This document shows positions 24,667 to 32,340 of a stretch of DNA of 64,000 bases, one piece after another (the stretch's first letter is position 1; each line of letters opens with the position of its first letter). Under the pieces are notes generated by a model. The model ran no database searches. It saw only the letters and a program-made list of their open reading frames with translations, and was not told the origin of the DNA. This DNA comes from DATFXM01 sp035315885. GTDB taxonomy: Bacteria; Acidobacteriota; Blastocatellia; UBA7656. The stretch spans positions 1 to 64,000 of the forward strand of contig DATFXM010000080.1 in the NCBI GenBank assembly GCA_035315885.1. The letters run 5' to 3'. Both the position numbers and the translations under genes were made by a program.

Positions 24667-25482
24667 ATGATCGAAACCATCGCCTCAGTTCGCAGTAATC
24701 AGGAAATCATTGAAGGTTACAAATTGCTCGAGGTTCAACTGAACCGTGAAATTGAACACTCGCCCGGTCAGTTCGCTATGGTTCGCCCATCAGGACTGCT
24801 GGAGCCGTTGCTCCGGCGCGCGCTCGCGATTTACCGCGGTGATGGCACGCGAGTCGAGTTCCTGTATCACGTCTTAGGCGCCGGCACTCAGGCGCTTTCC
24901 AAACTGAAATCCGATGATGAAGTCGACATTCTGATCCCGCTCGGAAATAGCTGGCCACTAGCCACGTCAGCAGGCCAGAGAATAAGAAAGGCTGCAGTCG
25001 TGGCGGGAGGAATCGGATCCGCATCAGTTCTGACGCTATGCCGGCAGCTCAAAGAAACAGGCGTTGAGACAACTGTCTTGTTCGGAGCTGCCGACGAACG
25101 CGCCGCGGTGGGCTGTGGGCTTGACCACTTCCGCGAACTCGGGCTTCCAATGATAGTCACAACGGACGATGGCAGTCTGGGTGAGAAAGGTCTGGTCACC
25201 TCAGCTCTCGAAAAAGCCCTGTCAGATGACGTCGAGACCGTCTACACCTGCGGGCCCTGGCCGATGATGCGAAGAGTCAGCGAGATTTCAATGGCGAACG
25301 GCATCACCTGTTACGCTTCTCTTGAAGCTCCGATGGGCTGCGGCTTTGGCGTTTGTGTCGGGTGCGTGGTTGCAGTCCATGTTGAAGCGCAAGGCTATGG
25401 CTCTTATAAAAGAGTGTGCACGGACGGCTCGATCTTTGCGGCCGAAACGATCCGGTGGGACGTGAACGCGATGGGCGATTGA
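24667..25482 (+). CDS. pyrK: Dihydroorotate dehydrogenase electron-transfer subunit
   Basis: A 271-residue iron-sulfur flavoprotein that passes electrons from dihydroorotate dehydrogenase B to NAD, in de novo pyrimidine synthesis. An FAD-binding barrel lies at about 1-95 (PGQFAMVRPSG). The NAD-binding half includes GGIGSASVLTLCRQL and TCGPWPMMRR. The C-terminal 2Fe-2S cluster is formed by C225, C230, C233 and C251 (MGCGFGVCVGC...RVCTDG). The start at 24667 is supported by the promoter just upstream. It is 12 bases before pyrD, its partner, which confirms a class 1B enzyme pair. Confidence 0.94.
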   Translation: MIETIASVRSNQEIIEGYKLLEVQLNREIEHSPGQFAMVRPSGLLEPLLRRALAIYRGDGTRVEFLYHVLGAGTQALSKLKSDDEVDILIPLGNSWPLATSAGQRIRKAAVVAGGIGSASVLTLCRQLKETGVETTVLFGAADERAAVGCGLDHFRELGLPMIVTTDDGSLGEKGLVTSALEKALSDDVETVYTCGPWPMMRRVSEISMANGITCYASLEAPMGCGFGVCVGCVVAVHVEAQGYGSYKRVCTDGSIFAAETIRWDVNAMGD

Positions 25483-25494
25483 CCCATCAACTCA

Positions 25495-26436
25495 ATGGAT
25501 TCGCACAAGACAAAGCACGATCCGAGGCTCGCGATAGAGATCGCGGGAATTCGATTCAACAACCCGGTGCTGGGGGCGTCGGGGACATTCGGCTACGGAC
25601 TGGAGTTCTCCGAGCTGCTGGATCTGAATCGCCTCGGAGGGTTCGCGACCAAGGGCCTGTCGGCAAAGCCTCTCGCCGGAAATCCGCCTCGCAGGATAGT
25701 CGAGACCCACGGTGGGATGCTCAATGCGATCGGTTTGCAAAACGTCGGCGCGCGCGCATTTGTCGAAGAAAAGCTGCCACTCATAAGGCAATACGATACA
25801 CGGGTGATCGCCAACGTATTTGGCTACTCGGACGACGACTACCTCGAAGCCATCCAGATTCTCAACGACGGTGAAGGGATCGATGGTTACGAGCTGAACA
25901 TTTCGTGCCCTAACGTGAAGGAAGGCGGTATCGTGATCGGGAACTCGCCGGTGGCTGCCGCGAGGCTGACCGAGAAGGCAAAACGGATCTCGCGCCGGCC
26001 TCTGATCGTGAAGCTTTCGCCAAACGTGACGGATATTGTAGAGCTGGCTTCCGCGATAACCGGAGCGGGAGCCGATGCTCTATCGCTGATAAACACGCTG
26101 GTAGGGATGTCTGTGGATGTCATTCGGCGGAGCCCTCGTCTCAACTATGTCACTGGCGGACTCTCCGGACCGGCGATCCGGCCGATTGCGGTGCGAATGG
26201 TCTACGAAGTCGCGAGCAAGGTAACCGTGCCGCTCTTTGGGGTTGGAGGGATTGGCTCGGCAAGCGATGCGCTCGAGTTCATCCTGGCCGGAGCCTCGGC
26301 AGTCCAGATCGGAACCGCCAACTATTACGACCCGCTCGTCACTCTGAAGGTGTCTGAAGGGCTTTCTGAGTACCTCGACAAGACCGCCAGCCCGAGCATC
26401 AGCTCGCTGGTGGGTTCAGTATCGCGGCCTTTCTGA
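25495..26436 (+). CDS. pyrD: Dihydroorotate dehydrogenase, class 1B catalytic subunit
   Basis: This 313-residue cytoplasmic TIM-barrel FMN enzyme oxidises dihydroorotate to orotate, the fourth step of UMP synthesis. Typical segments are FNNPVLGASGTFGYG near the N-terminus, LNISCPNVKEGG (containing the class 1 catalytic Cys), IVKLSPNVTDI, GLSGPAIRPIAVRMV and FGVGGIGSASDALEFILAGA for the phosphate-binding end of the barrel. The adjacent pyrK gene identifies class 1B (NAD-linked). The gene is transcribed with pyrK. pyrF lies 1.5 kb downstream, separated by hsp20 and bactofilin genes. Confidence 0.96.
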   Translation: MDSHKTKHDPRLAIEIAGIRFNNPVLGASGTFGYGLEFSELLDLNRLGGFATKGLSAKPLAGNPPRRIVETHGGMLNAIGLQNVGARAFVEEKLPLIRQYDTRVIANVFGYSDDDYLEAIQILNDGEGIDGYELNISCPNVKEGGIVIGNSPVAAARLTEKAKRISRRPLIVKLSPNVTDIVELASAITGAGADALSLINTLVGMSVDVIRRSPRLNYVTGGLSGPAIRPIAVRMVYEVASKVTVPLFGVGGIGSASDALEFILAGASAVQIGTANYYDPLVTLKVSEGLSEYLDKTASPSISSLVGSVSRPF

Positions 26437-26531
26437 CCGCGCTGCTTCGAAACTCGCCGCCAAATAACACCCTTAAATTAAACATTTGATCCTCCTCAGG
26501 GCATCCATCGCCCCTGTTTCTAAGAAACTTC

Positions 26532-26571
26532 TTGACAGAATACCACTCAGATTTTATGATGACTAAGTCAT
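26532..26571 (+). promoter_or_regulatory. Consensus sigma-70 promoter with overlapping 13-bp palindrome, upstream of hsp20
   Basis: TTGACA (26532-26537), a 17-base spacer and TATGAT (26555-26560) make a near-perfect promoter. The perfect palindrome ATGACTAAGTCAT (26559-26571) covers the -10 edge and the start-site region, an ideal place for a repressor operator. It is not a CIRCE or HAIR sequence. Confidence 0.7.
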
Positions 26572-26628
26572 ATGATAAATCGGATGTATGATTGATCAAT
26601 CTCGAACGTACAGGAGGTTGAGGTTTTC

Positions 26629-27108
26629 ATGGCAAGGACTGGAGTACAGATGGTTCCCAGCAGAGGGTTTCGTAGTCTTGTTGGCTTTGATCCGTTCAAG
26701 GACTTGTTCGACTTGCAGCGGAGCATCAACCAGTTGTTCGCCGACGCCGGCAAGCCGTCGACAGAGACAACGATCAGCGCGTGGACTCCGGCGGTGGACG
26801 TCTACGAGGACGAGGGCGGATTTCTGTTGAAGGTGGAGTTGCCGGAGGTGAACCGCGAAGACGTGAAAGTGAGTCTGGAAGAGAACACGCTCTCGATCAG
26901 CGGCGAGCGCCGAATCGAAAACGAGAGCAAGCGAGATGGTTATCATCGAGTGGAGCGGAGCTATGGACAGTTCTACAGGTCATTCACGCTCCCACCCAAT
27001 GCGAACACCGCCGCTATCAACGCGCAGTTCAAGGATGGCGTGCTTCGACTGGCGATACCGAAGAAGGAAGAGGCGAAGCCAAAGCAGATCGAAGTCAAGA
27101 TCGGCTGA
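26629..27108 (+). CDS. Small heat-shock protein, Hsp20/alpha-crystallin family
   Basis: This 159-residue ATP-independent holdase chaperone binds unfolding proteins in the cytoplasm. It has a short N-terminal arm (about 1-50) and the alpha-crystallin domain at about 55-148 (WTPAVDVYEDEGGFLLKVEL, LPEVNREDVKVSLEENTLSI, YGQFYRSFTLP and FKDGVLRLAIPK). The C-terminal tail lacks a clear IxI motif. AGGAGGT lies upstream of the ATG. A strong promoter with a palindrome precedes it and an intrinsic terminator follows, so the gene is a single-gene transcription unit, probably stress-controlled. Confidence 0.96.
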   Translation: MARTGVQMVPSRGFRSLVGFDPFKDLFDLQRSINQLFADAGKPSTETTISAWTPAVDVYEDEGGFLLKVELPEVNREDVKVSLEENTLSISGERRIENESKRDGYHRVERSYGQFYRSFTLPPNANTAAINAQFKDGVLRLAIPKKEEAKPKQIEVKIG

Positions 27109-27133
27109 TCGTCGCTTCAACTGAGCCAAAACC

Positions 27134-27168
27134 GAGCCGTGGTTTTTATCAACCACGGCTCTTTTTCT
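27134..27168 (+). terminator. Rho-independent terminator of hsp20
   Basis: GAGCCGTGGTT (27134-27144) pairs with AACCACGGCTC (27151-27161) in a perfect 11-bp stem with a six-base loop, followed by TTTTT. Confidence 0.93.
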
Positions 27169-27181
27169 TAGGTTTAATTTC

Positions 27182-27210
27182 TTGACTTAGAGTTGTGCCC
27201 GTCGTATAAG
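27182..27210 (+). promoter_or_regulatory. Sigma-70 promoter for the bactofilin gene
   Basis: TTGACT (27182-27187), a 17-base spacer and TATAAG (27205-27210). The leader to the ATG at 27318 would be about 100 bases. Confidence 0.6.
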
Positions 27211-27317
27211 GAGGGTGCCCCGATGTCAGAGTCCGCCAGGACTTGAAGAAGCTCGCTGTATCTCTCAGAGCATTCTTGTAGTCAGCGAATACTCCAACTT
27301 GATTCGGGGGTTCTCAT

Positions 27318-27740
27318 ATGAAATTAGGTAAAACTGAAAATAGCGGTCCGGATTATGGCGTGGTCGGCCAGGGAATCGAGATTACAGGTGATATTACTTT
27401 CGCCGACCAGCTTCAGGTCTACGGCAAGATCAGTGGCAAGATTCACTCGAAGAGCGGAACGCTTGTGATTGGCGAATCGGGGCAGCTTGATGCCGAAGTG
27501 GATGTCGGAACATGCGTAATCTACGGCGCAGTTCGAGGCAACGTAGCAGGCCGCGCCAAAGTGGAGATTCGCCGAACCGGCCGCATCACCGGCGACGTGC
27601 AAACCCCTGTGCTGCTTGTTGAGGAGGGCGCAGTATTCAACGGCGTCATTCGAATGGGCCAGGAGTCAGTTGGCAGAAGGTTGGAGGAGGTGCCGTCTGC
27701 TGATTCAGGCGAAGCTCCGCGCCAGGTTCGTCGTGCATGA
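27318..27740 (+). CDS. Bactofilin (polymer-forming cytoskeletal protein)
   Basis: This 140-residue protein is expected to self-assemble into non-polar filaments that scaffold envelope or morphogenesis proteins at the membrane. A short flexible N-terminus precedes the DUF583 beta-helix (about 18-115) with regularly spaced IEITGDITFADQLQVYGKI, LVIGESGQLDAEVDVGT and VEIRRTGRITGDVQTP rungs. A short disordered tail follows. No partner peptidase is adjacent, unlike in some bactofilin loci. It is flanked by hsp20 and pyrF on the same strand. Confidence 0.92.
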   Translation: MKLGKTENSGPDYGVVGQGIEITGDITFADQLQVYGKISGKIHSKSGTLVIGESGQLDAEVDVGTCVIYGAVRGNVAGRAKVEIRRTGRITGDVQTPVLLVEEGAVFNGVIRMGQESVGRRLEEVPSADSGEAPRQVRRA

Positions 27741-27892
27741 GCGTTCGTCGCCGCGTTAAACGCTGAACACCGTTCCCGTCGCTCTTACCAGCTCGCGCGC
27801 ATTCTGCACTCAAACTCGCGACAAGGTTTGAAACAGCGTTTTGCTGCCCGCTATAGTGAAAGAGCAGTCCTCGGCAACCCGCGGCGACGCGG

Positions 27893-27945
27893 GCAGCCTT
27901 GAGTCTCGAGCAGCCTTGAGCCTTGAACAACCTTGAGCATCAATT
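27893..27945. repeat. Degenerate heptad array upstream of pyrF
   Basis: Repeated CTTGAGC/CTTGAAC units (for example GAGCCTTGAACAACCTTGAGC) with an approximate 7-bp period. An upstream ATG at 27923 lies inside it and is therefore doubtful as the pyrF start. Confidence 0.5.
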
Positions 27946-27976
27946 GGCTGAATCTCGAGCGGAAGACTGGCGACCT

Positions 27977-28717
27977 ATGCGAAATCAACCAGCGAAGCAG
28001 ACGCCTAAGGATCGCCTGGTTGTCGCGCTTGACCTCCCCGATCGCGGCAGCGCCCTGAAAATGGTCGAACGCCTGACCGGCGCGGTCGGCATGTTCAAGA
28101 TCGGCAGTCAGCTATTCACCGCCGAAGGCCCGGCACTCGTCCACGAGATCGTCAAAGCCGGCGAAAAAGTCTTCCTCGATCTCAAGTTTCACGACATCCC
28201 AAACACGGTTGCCGGCGCGGTCGAGTCCGCAGCGCGGCTCGGAGTTTCGATTCTCAATGTTCACACCCTCGGCGGTTCAGAGATGATGCGAGCCGCAGCT
28301 CACGCGGTCGGCGAGCGAGGTCTCCTGTGGATTACTCGTCCGGCAGTGCTTGGGGTGACGGTCCTCACTAGCATGGACAAGACGGATCTTGCGGACGTGG
28401 GCATCGCCTCGGACCTGAGGGGTGAGGTCGTGCGGCTGGCCACGTTGGCTCGTGACTCGGGTCTGGATGGAATCGTTGCATCGCCCGAAGAGATTCGACT
28501 GATCCGCGAGTGCATAACTGCGGAAGACTTCATCGTGCTGACTCCAGGTATTCGTCCGGCCTGGTCCGAGAAGGGCGATCAGAAGCGCGTTGCGCAGCCG
28601 GCCGACGCCATACGCGATGGAGCAGACTTCATCGTAATCGGGCGTGCGATCACCGAGAGCGCCGACCCTCGTGCAGCGACTGATCGGATTCTGGACGAAA
28701 TCGCCCACGCTCAGTAA
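27977..28717 (+). CDS. pyrF: Orotidine-5'-phosphate decarboxylase
   Basis: This 246-residue TIM-barrel enzyme decarboxylates OMP to UMP, the last step of de novo pyrimidine synthesis. The signature FLDLKFHDIPNTV (about residues 72-84) carries the catalytic Lys/Asp network. LVVALDLPDRG at the N-terminus and LTPGIRPAW with the phosphate-binding VIGRAIT at the C-terminus are typical. The ATG at 27977 is preferred to the one at 27923 because the extra 18 codons are encoded by heptad repeat sequence. The next gene begins five bases after the stop. Confidence 0.94.
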   Translation: MRNQPAKQTPKDRLVVALDLPDRGSALKMVERLTGAVGMFKIGSQLFTAEGPALVHEIVKAGEKVFLDLKFHDIPNTVAGAVESAARLGVSILNVHTLGGSEMMRAAAHAVGERGLLWITRPAVLGVTVLTSMDKTDLADVGIASDLRGEVVRLATLARDSGLDGIVASPEEIRLIRECITAEDFIVLTPGIRPAWSEKGDQKRVAQPADAIRDGADFIVIGRAITESADPRAATDRILDEIAHAQ

Positions 28718-28722
28718 TCCTC

Positions 28723-29493
28723 GTGCACTCTCCAGAGTTTTCCCCAGACAAAAACGTTAAGGCTTATGGCGAGGGGCCATTGCTCGTGTACATATGCGGG
28801 CTCGACGGTACGGGCGAGCTTCTGTTCAAACAAATCCCGGAGCTGAGCAGGAAGTACAGGGTGATAACCTACCGGTCGCGCGACGCGGGGGAGTTTACTT
28901 ACGGTGAATTGGCAGATGACGTTGCGGCGTTGATCGATGGGGAGGGAGAGGAGAGGGCTACTGTCTTGGGCGAGTCATTTGGCGGGACGGTGGCTCTGAT
29001 GTTCGCGCTTCGGCACCCGTCGATGGTCGAGCGGCTTGTGATCGTGAATTCATTTGCGAGGTATCGCGGCAGAACGAGGCTGTTGCTTGCGAGGTTCATC
29101 TCATCGGCCCTGCCGTTCCGGATCATTAAGCCCTTTCGAATCGGCGCGAACCTGCTGGGGCTGTACATCGATGGAGTGAGCAAGCAAGACCGACAGAGGT
29201 TCTTCGAGATCATGCGAACAGTACGTCAGGAGGGCTACGCGAGACGGCTTCGATTGATTTGGGATCTGAATGTCACGGAGGCGCTGAAGGAGATACGGGT
29301 GCCGACGTTATTCATTGCGTCGGAACGCGACATCGTGGTGCCGTCTATCAAAGAGGGTCGTGAGATGTCCTCGCGGATTCAAGACTCGAAGCTGATCGAG
29401 GTGAAGGGAGCGGGTCACGCGTGTTTGTTGGGAGAGCGTGTTAGCCTGGCGAAGATTCTCGACGAATGGGGAAGGGAAAGTGCTGAGTGCTGA
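28723..29493 (+). CDS. Alpha/beta hydrolase
   Basis: A 256-residue alpha/beta-hydrolase-fold protein. The nucleophile elbow GESFGG is at about residues 84-89. The acid is D205 or so in ASERDIVVP and the histidine is in GAGHACLLGER. YICGLDGTGELLF near the N-terminus supplies the oxyanion region, consistent with small-molecule esterases or thioesterases. The start is a GTG at 28723, five bases after pyrF, so the genes are likely co-transcribed. The substrate is not predictable. The last residues and the TGA stop are encoded by heptad repeats. Confidence 0.85.
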   Translation: MHSPEFSPDKNVKAYGEGPLLVYICGLDGTGELLFKQIPELSRKYRVITYRSRDAGEFTYGELADDVAALIDGEGEERATVLGESFGGTVALMFALRHPSMVERLVIVNSFARYRGRTRLLLARFISSALPFRIIKPFRIGANLLGLYIDGVSKQDRQRFFEIMRTVRQEGYARRLRLIWDLNVTEALKEIRVPTLFIASERDIVVPSIKEGREMSSRIQDSKLIEVKGAGHACLLGERVSLAKILDEWGRESAEC

Positions 29494-29576
29494 GTGCGCA
29501 ACAGAGGCTGCTTTGCTATTAGTTCCATTATTGTTGGTCGAGCGATGCAACAACGAACTCAGCACTCAGCACTTTC
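29476..29576. repeat. Perfect inverted heptad pair joining two convergent stop codons
   Basis: GAAAGTGCTGAGTGCTGAGT (29476-29495) is perfectly complementary to the sequence at 29557-29576. The hydrolase stop (29491-29493) lies inside the left arm, and the stop of the convergent gene (29575-29577) overlaps the right arm. It probably acts as a two-way terminator. Confidence 0.9.
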
Positions 29577-31335
29577 ACTCCAGCCCGTGGCGCTTCCGGT
29601 AATGACGTCGCGTGTCTTTCCTCGCAAGTACAAGAAACCGACCCACCGAACCGATCGGCCGATAAGCCGTCAACAACTGTTCCAACTCGGGATAATTCTC
29701 AATCGCAAGTGCCGAATTGAAAAAACCCAGCTCGTCTACGATGAACCGCGGTCTCACTCGATCTAGCTCCGCCGCCAGTACAACGCGATCTGTCGCAGTC
29801 TGCGCATCGGTCAGAACCGGTTTGTAATTGCCGCCCGAATAATGGACGTCCGCTGGAACCCCCGTCAGTGGCTGACTGCTGAGGAATTGCGATGCAGGTC
29901 TGAAACCCGACCAAAAATAAATCTCCGGTCGATATCCCCACACAAAAAGATAGTTGTCTTCCTCTGCCTCGGAATCCGACAAGCCCGAAGACTCATTGTC
30001 AGCGGCGGGCTGATTGATAAATGACGCACAAGACTTTTCTTCTTCGTTGAGCCGGTCGTGAAACCACTCCGCCGTCGCAAGACTCTTCTTTCCTCGAACA
30101 AGATCCGCCGCGAGCGTTACGGTGCGAACATGAAATCGGACAACGGAGAAGAGGAAAAGCGCGGCGATCGCTGCAAACATCGCTCGCCGGGGAGCGGTCT
30201 TAACCGGCAAGCCCCAGCTCATCGTTTTCACCAGCGCCCGCCCCGCGAGCAGTGAAAGCGCAGGCATCAATTGAAAGAAATAATGACCAAAGAACCGCCC
30301 CCCGATCGCGAGTCCCACGTACGATACGACAAGCCATAACAGGATCGCGACATCTAGCGGCCCCCGTGACTGCTCTTGCGGGTTTTCCGCGATGCGGTGC
30401 TTACGGATCAAGAGGTCTCTTGCGACGATCAACACGCACAACAGCAGCAGCGGATTTACCAGGAAGTAGTAGCCCGTTTGGCTGATCGCATTCCTCACAG
30501 CATCCGCGGCTGGATAATATGCTGCGTATCTTCCGCCCCAAATCCAAACGTAAGTCCAGTAGTTGGCCAGCGAACTTGACGCCGAGAGCCACAGCAGGAA
30601 CGGCGCGGTGCCTGCAGCGACGCCGGTGAACGCGATTGCCAGCAATGTCCAGCCGCCTGCTTTACTCTTACCTTCGTGATTGAACTTCCTTGCGACGAAA
30701 AGCAGAAGCGCCAGAAAAATCAGATTCACTAGGGCCTTCGGATTGATTTGCGCGCCGATCCCGGTGAGAACGCCTCCTGCCAACGCAGCCCACGGACCGC
30801 GAATCCCGTCCGCCCCTGCTCCAAAGAAATCTCCGCGGGCTCGCACAAACAAGAACGCCGCGGCTGTATAAGGCAGCACCATCAGAAAATCGGTGTTGAG
30901 ACCCTGAACGTGTCCGGTAGTAAATGTCGTGCTGAACACTGTGAAGACAGCGGCGGACGTAAGCCCTGCTCTCTCTCCGTAAAGCCACGCGCCAAAACGA
31001 TACAGCAGCGCCGCAATTCCCAGAGAGTAGAACACGGTGAACAGTCGAATCGTCAGTATGTGCGCACCAAACAACCGGAACAGACCGGCGTACATGAGCG
31101 GGAGAAGCGGCGGCTTGTCGAAGTATATTTCGCGATAAAGCGCCTTACCGCGCAGCATCTCCTGCGCTGTCGTAAACCACAAGCCATCGTCCTGATAGAG
31201 GTGAGTTGAATAGAAGATACGCAGCAGCAGAGTGACTACCGCGAGCGCAGCAAACACTTTGGCGACCAACAGCCGGTCCCGCCAGACAATCGGTTTGTCT
31301 GTTTCCAAATTCGGACGAGCCTGGCTCACAGTCAA
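29575..31335 (-). CDS. GT39-family (ArnT/PMT-like) membrane glycosyltransferase
   Basis: A 586-residue integral membrane protein with about ten to twelve hydrophobic segments. It is predicted to move a sugar from a polyprenyl phosphate carrier to a protein, lipid or glycan on the periplasmic side. The first large loop has the family pattern YQDDGLWFTTAQEML and IYFDKPPLLPLMYAGLF, which includes the acidic catalytic residues. The ATG overlaps the ttcA stop by four bases (31332-31335), so the two are translationally coupled. The acceptor is unknown. Confidence 0.85.
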   Translation of the reverse strand: MTVSQARPNLETDKPIVWRDRLLVAKVFAALAVVTLLLRIFYSTHLYQDDGLWFTTAQEMLRGKALYREIYFDKPPLLPLMYAGLFRLFGAHILTIRLFTVFYSLGIAALLYRFGAWLYGERAGLTSAAVFTVFSTTFTTGHVQGLNTDFLMVLPYTAAAFLFVRARGDFFGAGADGIRGPWAALAGGVLTGIGAQINPKALVNLIFLALLLFVARKFNHEGKSKAGGWTLLAIAFTGVAAGTAPFLLWLSASSSLANYWTYVWIWGGRYAAYYPAADAVRNAISQTGYYFLVNPLLLLCVLIVARDLLIRKHRIAENPQEQSRGPLDVAILLWLVVSYVGLAIGGRFFGHYFFQLMPALSLLAGRALVKTMSWGLPVKTAPRRAMFAAIAALFLFSVVRFHVRTVTLAADLVRGKKSLATAEWFHDRLNEEEKSCASFINQPAADNESSGLSDSEAEEDNYLFVWGYRPEIYFWSGFRPASQFLSSQPLTGVPADVHYSGGNYKPVLTDAQTATDRVVLAAELDRVRPRFIVDELGFFNSALAIENYPELEQLLTAYRPIGSVGRFLVLARKDTRRHYRKRHGLE

Positions 31336-32213
31336 TTGGCGCTGCCCAGAGTAACCGGAGAGAGAGTCGGGAATGAATCGTGAATCCCGATCGCCGCGTC
31401 CAATTCGTCGGCGAGGTTGCCGCGCAGGTCAGCCAGCGCTTGAAAATCAAAAGCGCGCCGGTCGAGCAACTGGGACGGATGAAGATTTCCAAGCGCGCGC
31501 AGCATCGAGTGTCGAACTTCAGGAATCTCGCTTTGGAGGTCGTCGATCAACCGGCTGACTCTCTTTCGCTTCAGATTTTCCTGCGACCCGCAGAGATCGC
31601 AAGGAATGATCGGATACCCCTCCGATGCCGCAAACACGTCGATATCCGCTTCCCAGGAATAAGCCAGAGGTCTTATCACCATATTGCGACCGTCATCGCT
31701 TCTCAGAACAGGGGGCATTGCCTTAAGAGAGCCGCTGAAAAAGAGGTTCAATAAAAACGTCTGTAGGATATCGTCAGCGTGATGACCGAGCGCGATCTTG
31801 GAGCAACCCTCTTCCACGGCCACGTTGTACAGTATGCCGCGTCTCAAGCGCGAGCACAGCGAGCACGTTGTCTTACCCTCGGGGATGACGGACTTGACAA
31901 TCGAGTAGGTGTCGCGCTCGACGATTCGGAACCGCACGCCAAGTCCGCTGAGGTATTGCGGCAGCACCTGTTCCGGAAACCCCGGCTGCTTCTGATCTAG
32001 ATTGACCGCAAGCAGATCGAATCGGACCGGCGCACGCTTCTGAAGGTCCAGAAGCAATGACAACAAGGTATGGCTGTCCTTGCCACCGCTCAGGCAGACC
32101 ATTATGCGATCGCCGTCTTCAATCATCTTGAAATCGGCGATCGCCGTACCGGTGGCACGCAGGAGTCGGCTCTTGAGACGCTGCGCCGTTTCTGTCTTGT
32201 GCTTCTCGGTCAT
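31332..32213 (-). CDS. ttcA: tRNA 2-thiocytidine synthetase, TtcA-like PP-loop ATPase
   Basis: This 293-residue cytoplasmic enzyme thiolates cytidine-32 of certain tRNAs using ATP and an iron-sulfur cluster. The PP-loop SGGKDSHTLL lies at about residues 39-48. Two CxxC pairs provide the cluster and zinc ligands: CSLCSRLRRGIL (about 117-120) and CDLCGSQENLKRKRV (about 205-208). GHHADDILQTFLLNLFFSG is the conserved central segment of this family. It is co-transcribed with the GT39 gene through a four-base overlap. Confidence 0.92.
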   Translation of the reverse strand: MTEKHKTETAQRLKSRLLRATGTAIADFKMIEDGDRIMVCLSGGKDSHTLLSLLLDLQKRAPVRFDLLAVNLDQKQPGFPEQVLPQYLSGLGVRFRIVERDTYSIVKSVIPEGKTTCSLCSRLRRGILYNVAVEEGCSKIALGHHADDILQTFLLNLFFSGSLKAMPPVLRSDDGRNMVIRPLAYSWEADIDVFAASEGYPIIPCDLCGSQENLKRKRVSRLIDDLQSEIPEVRHSMLRALGNLHPSQLLDRRAFDFQALADLRGNLADELDAAIGIHDSFPTLSPVTLGSAN

Positions 32214-32298
32214 AAGTTTGAAAGACCGATACTAGCACAGCGAACGTCACACCACGCAACGCCACGCCGCTACCGTAACGCTACGACCCGGCGCCCGC

Positions 32299-32340
32299 GA
32301 AACCAGGAACCAGAAACGAGAAACTCGAAACCCGAAACTA
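32299..32340. repeat. Six GAAACNN heptads ending on the pyk stop codon
   Basis: Exactly six 7-bp units (GAAACCA, GGAACCA, GAAACGA, GAAACTC, GAAACCC, GAAACTA) span 32299-32340. CTA at 32338-32340 is the TAG stop of the minus-strand pyruvate kinase gene. The unit is the complement of the GGGTTTC motif in the MITE-like elements. Confidence 0.85.
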
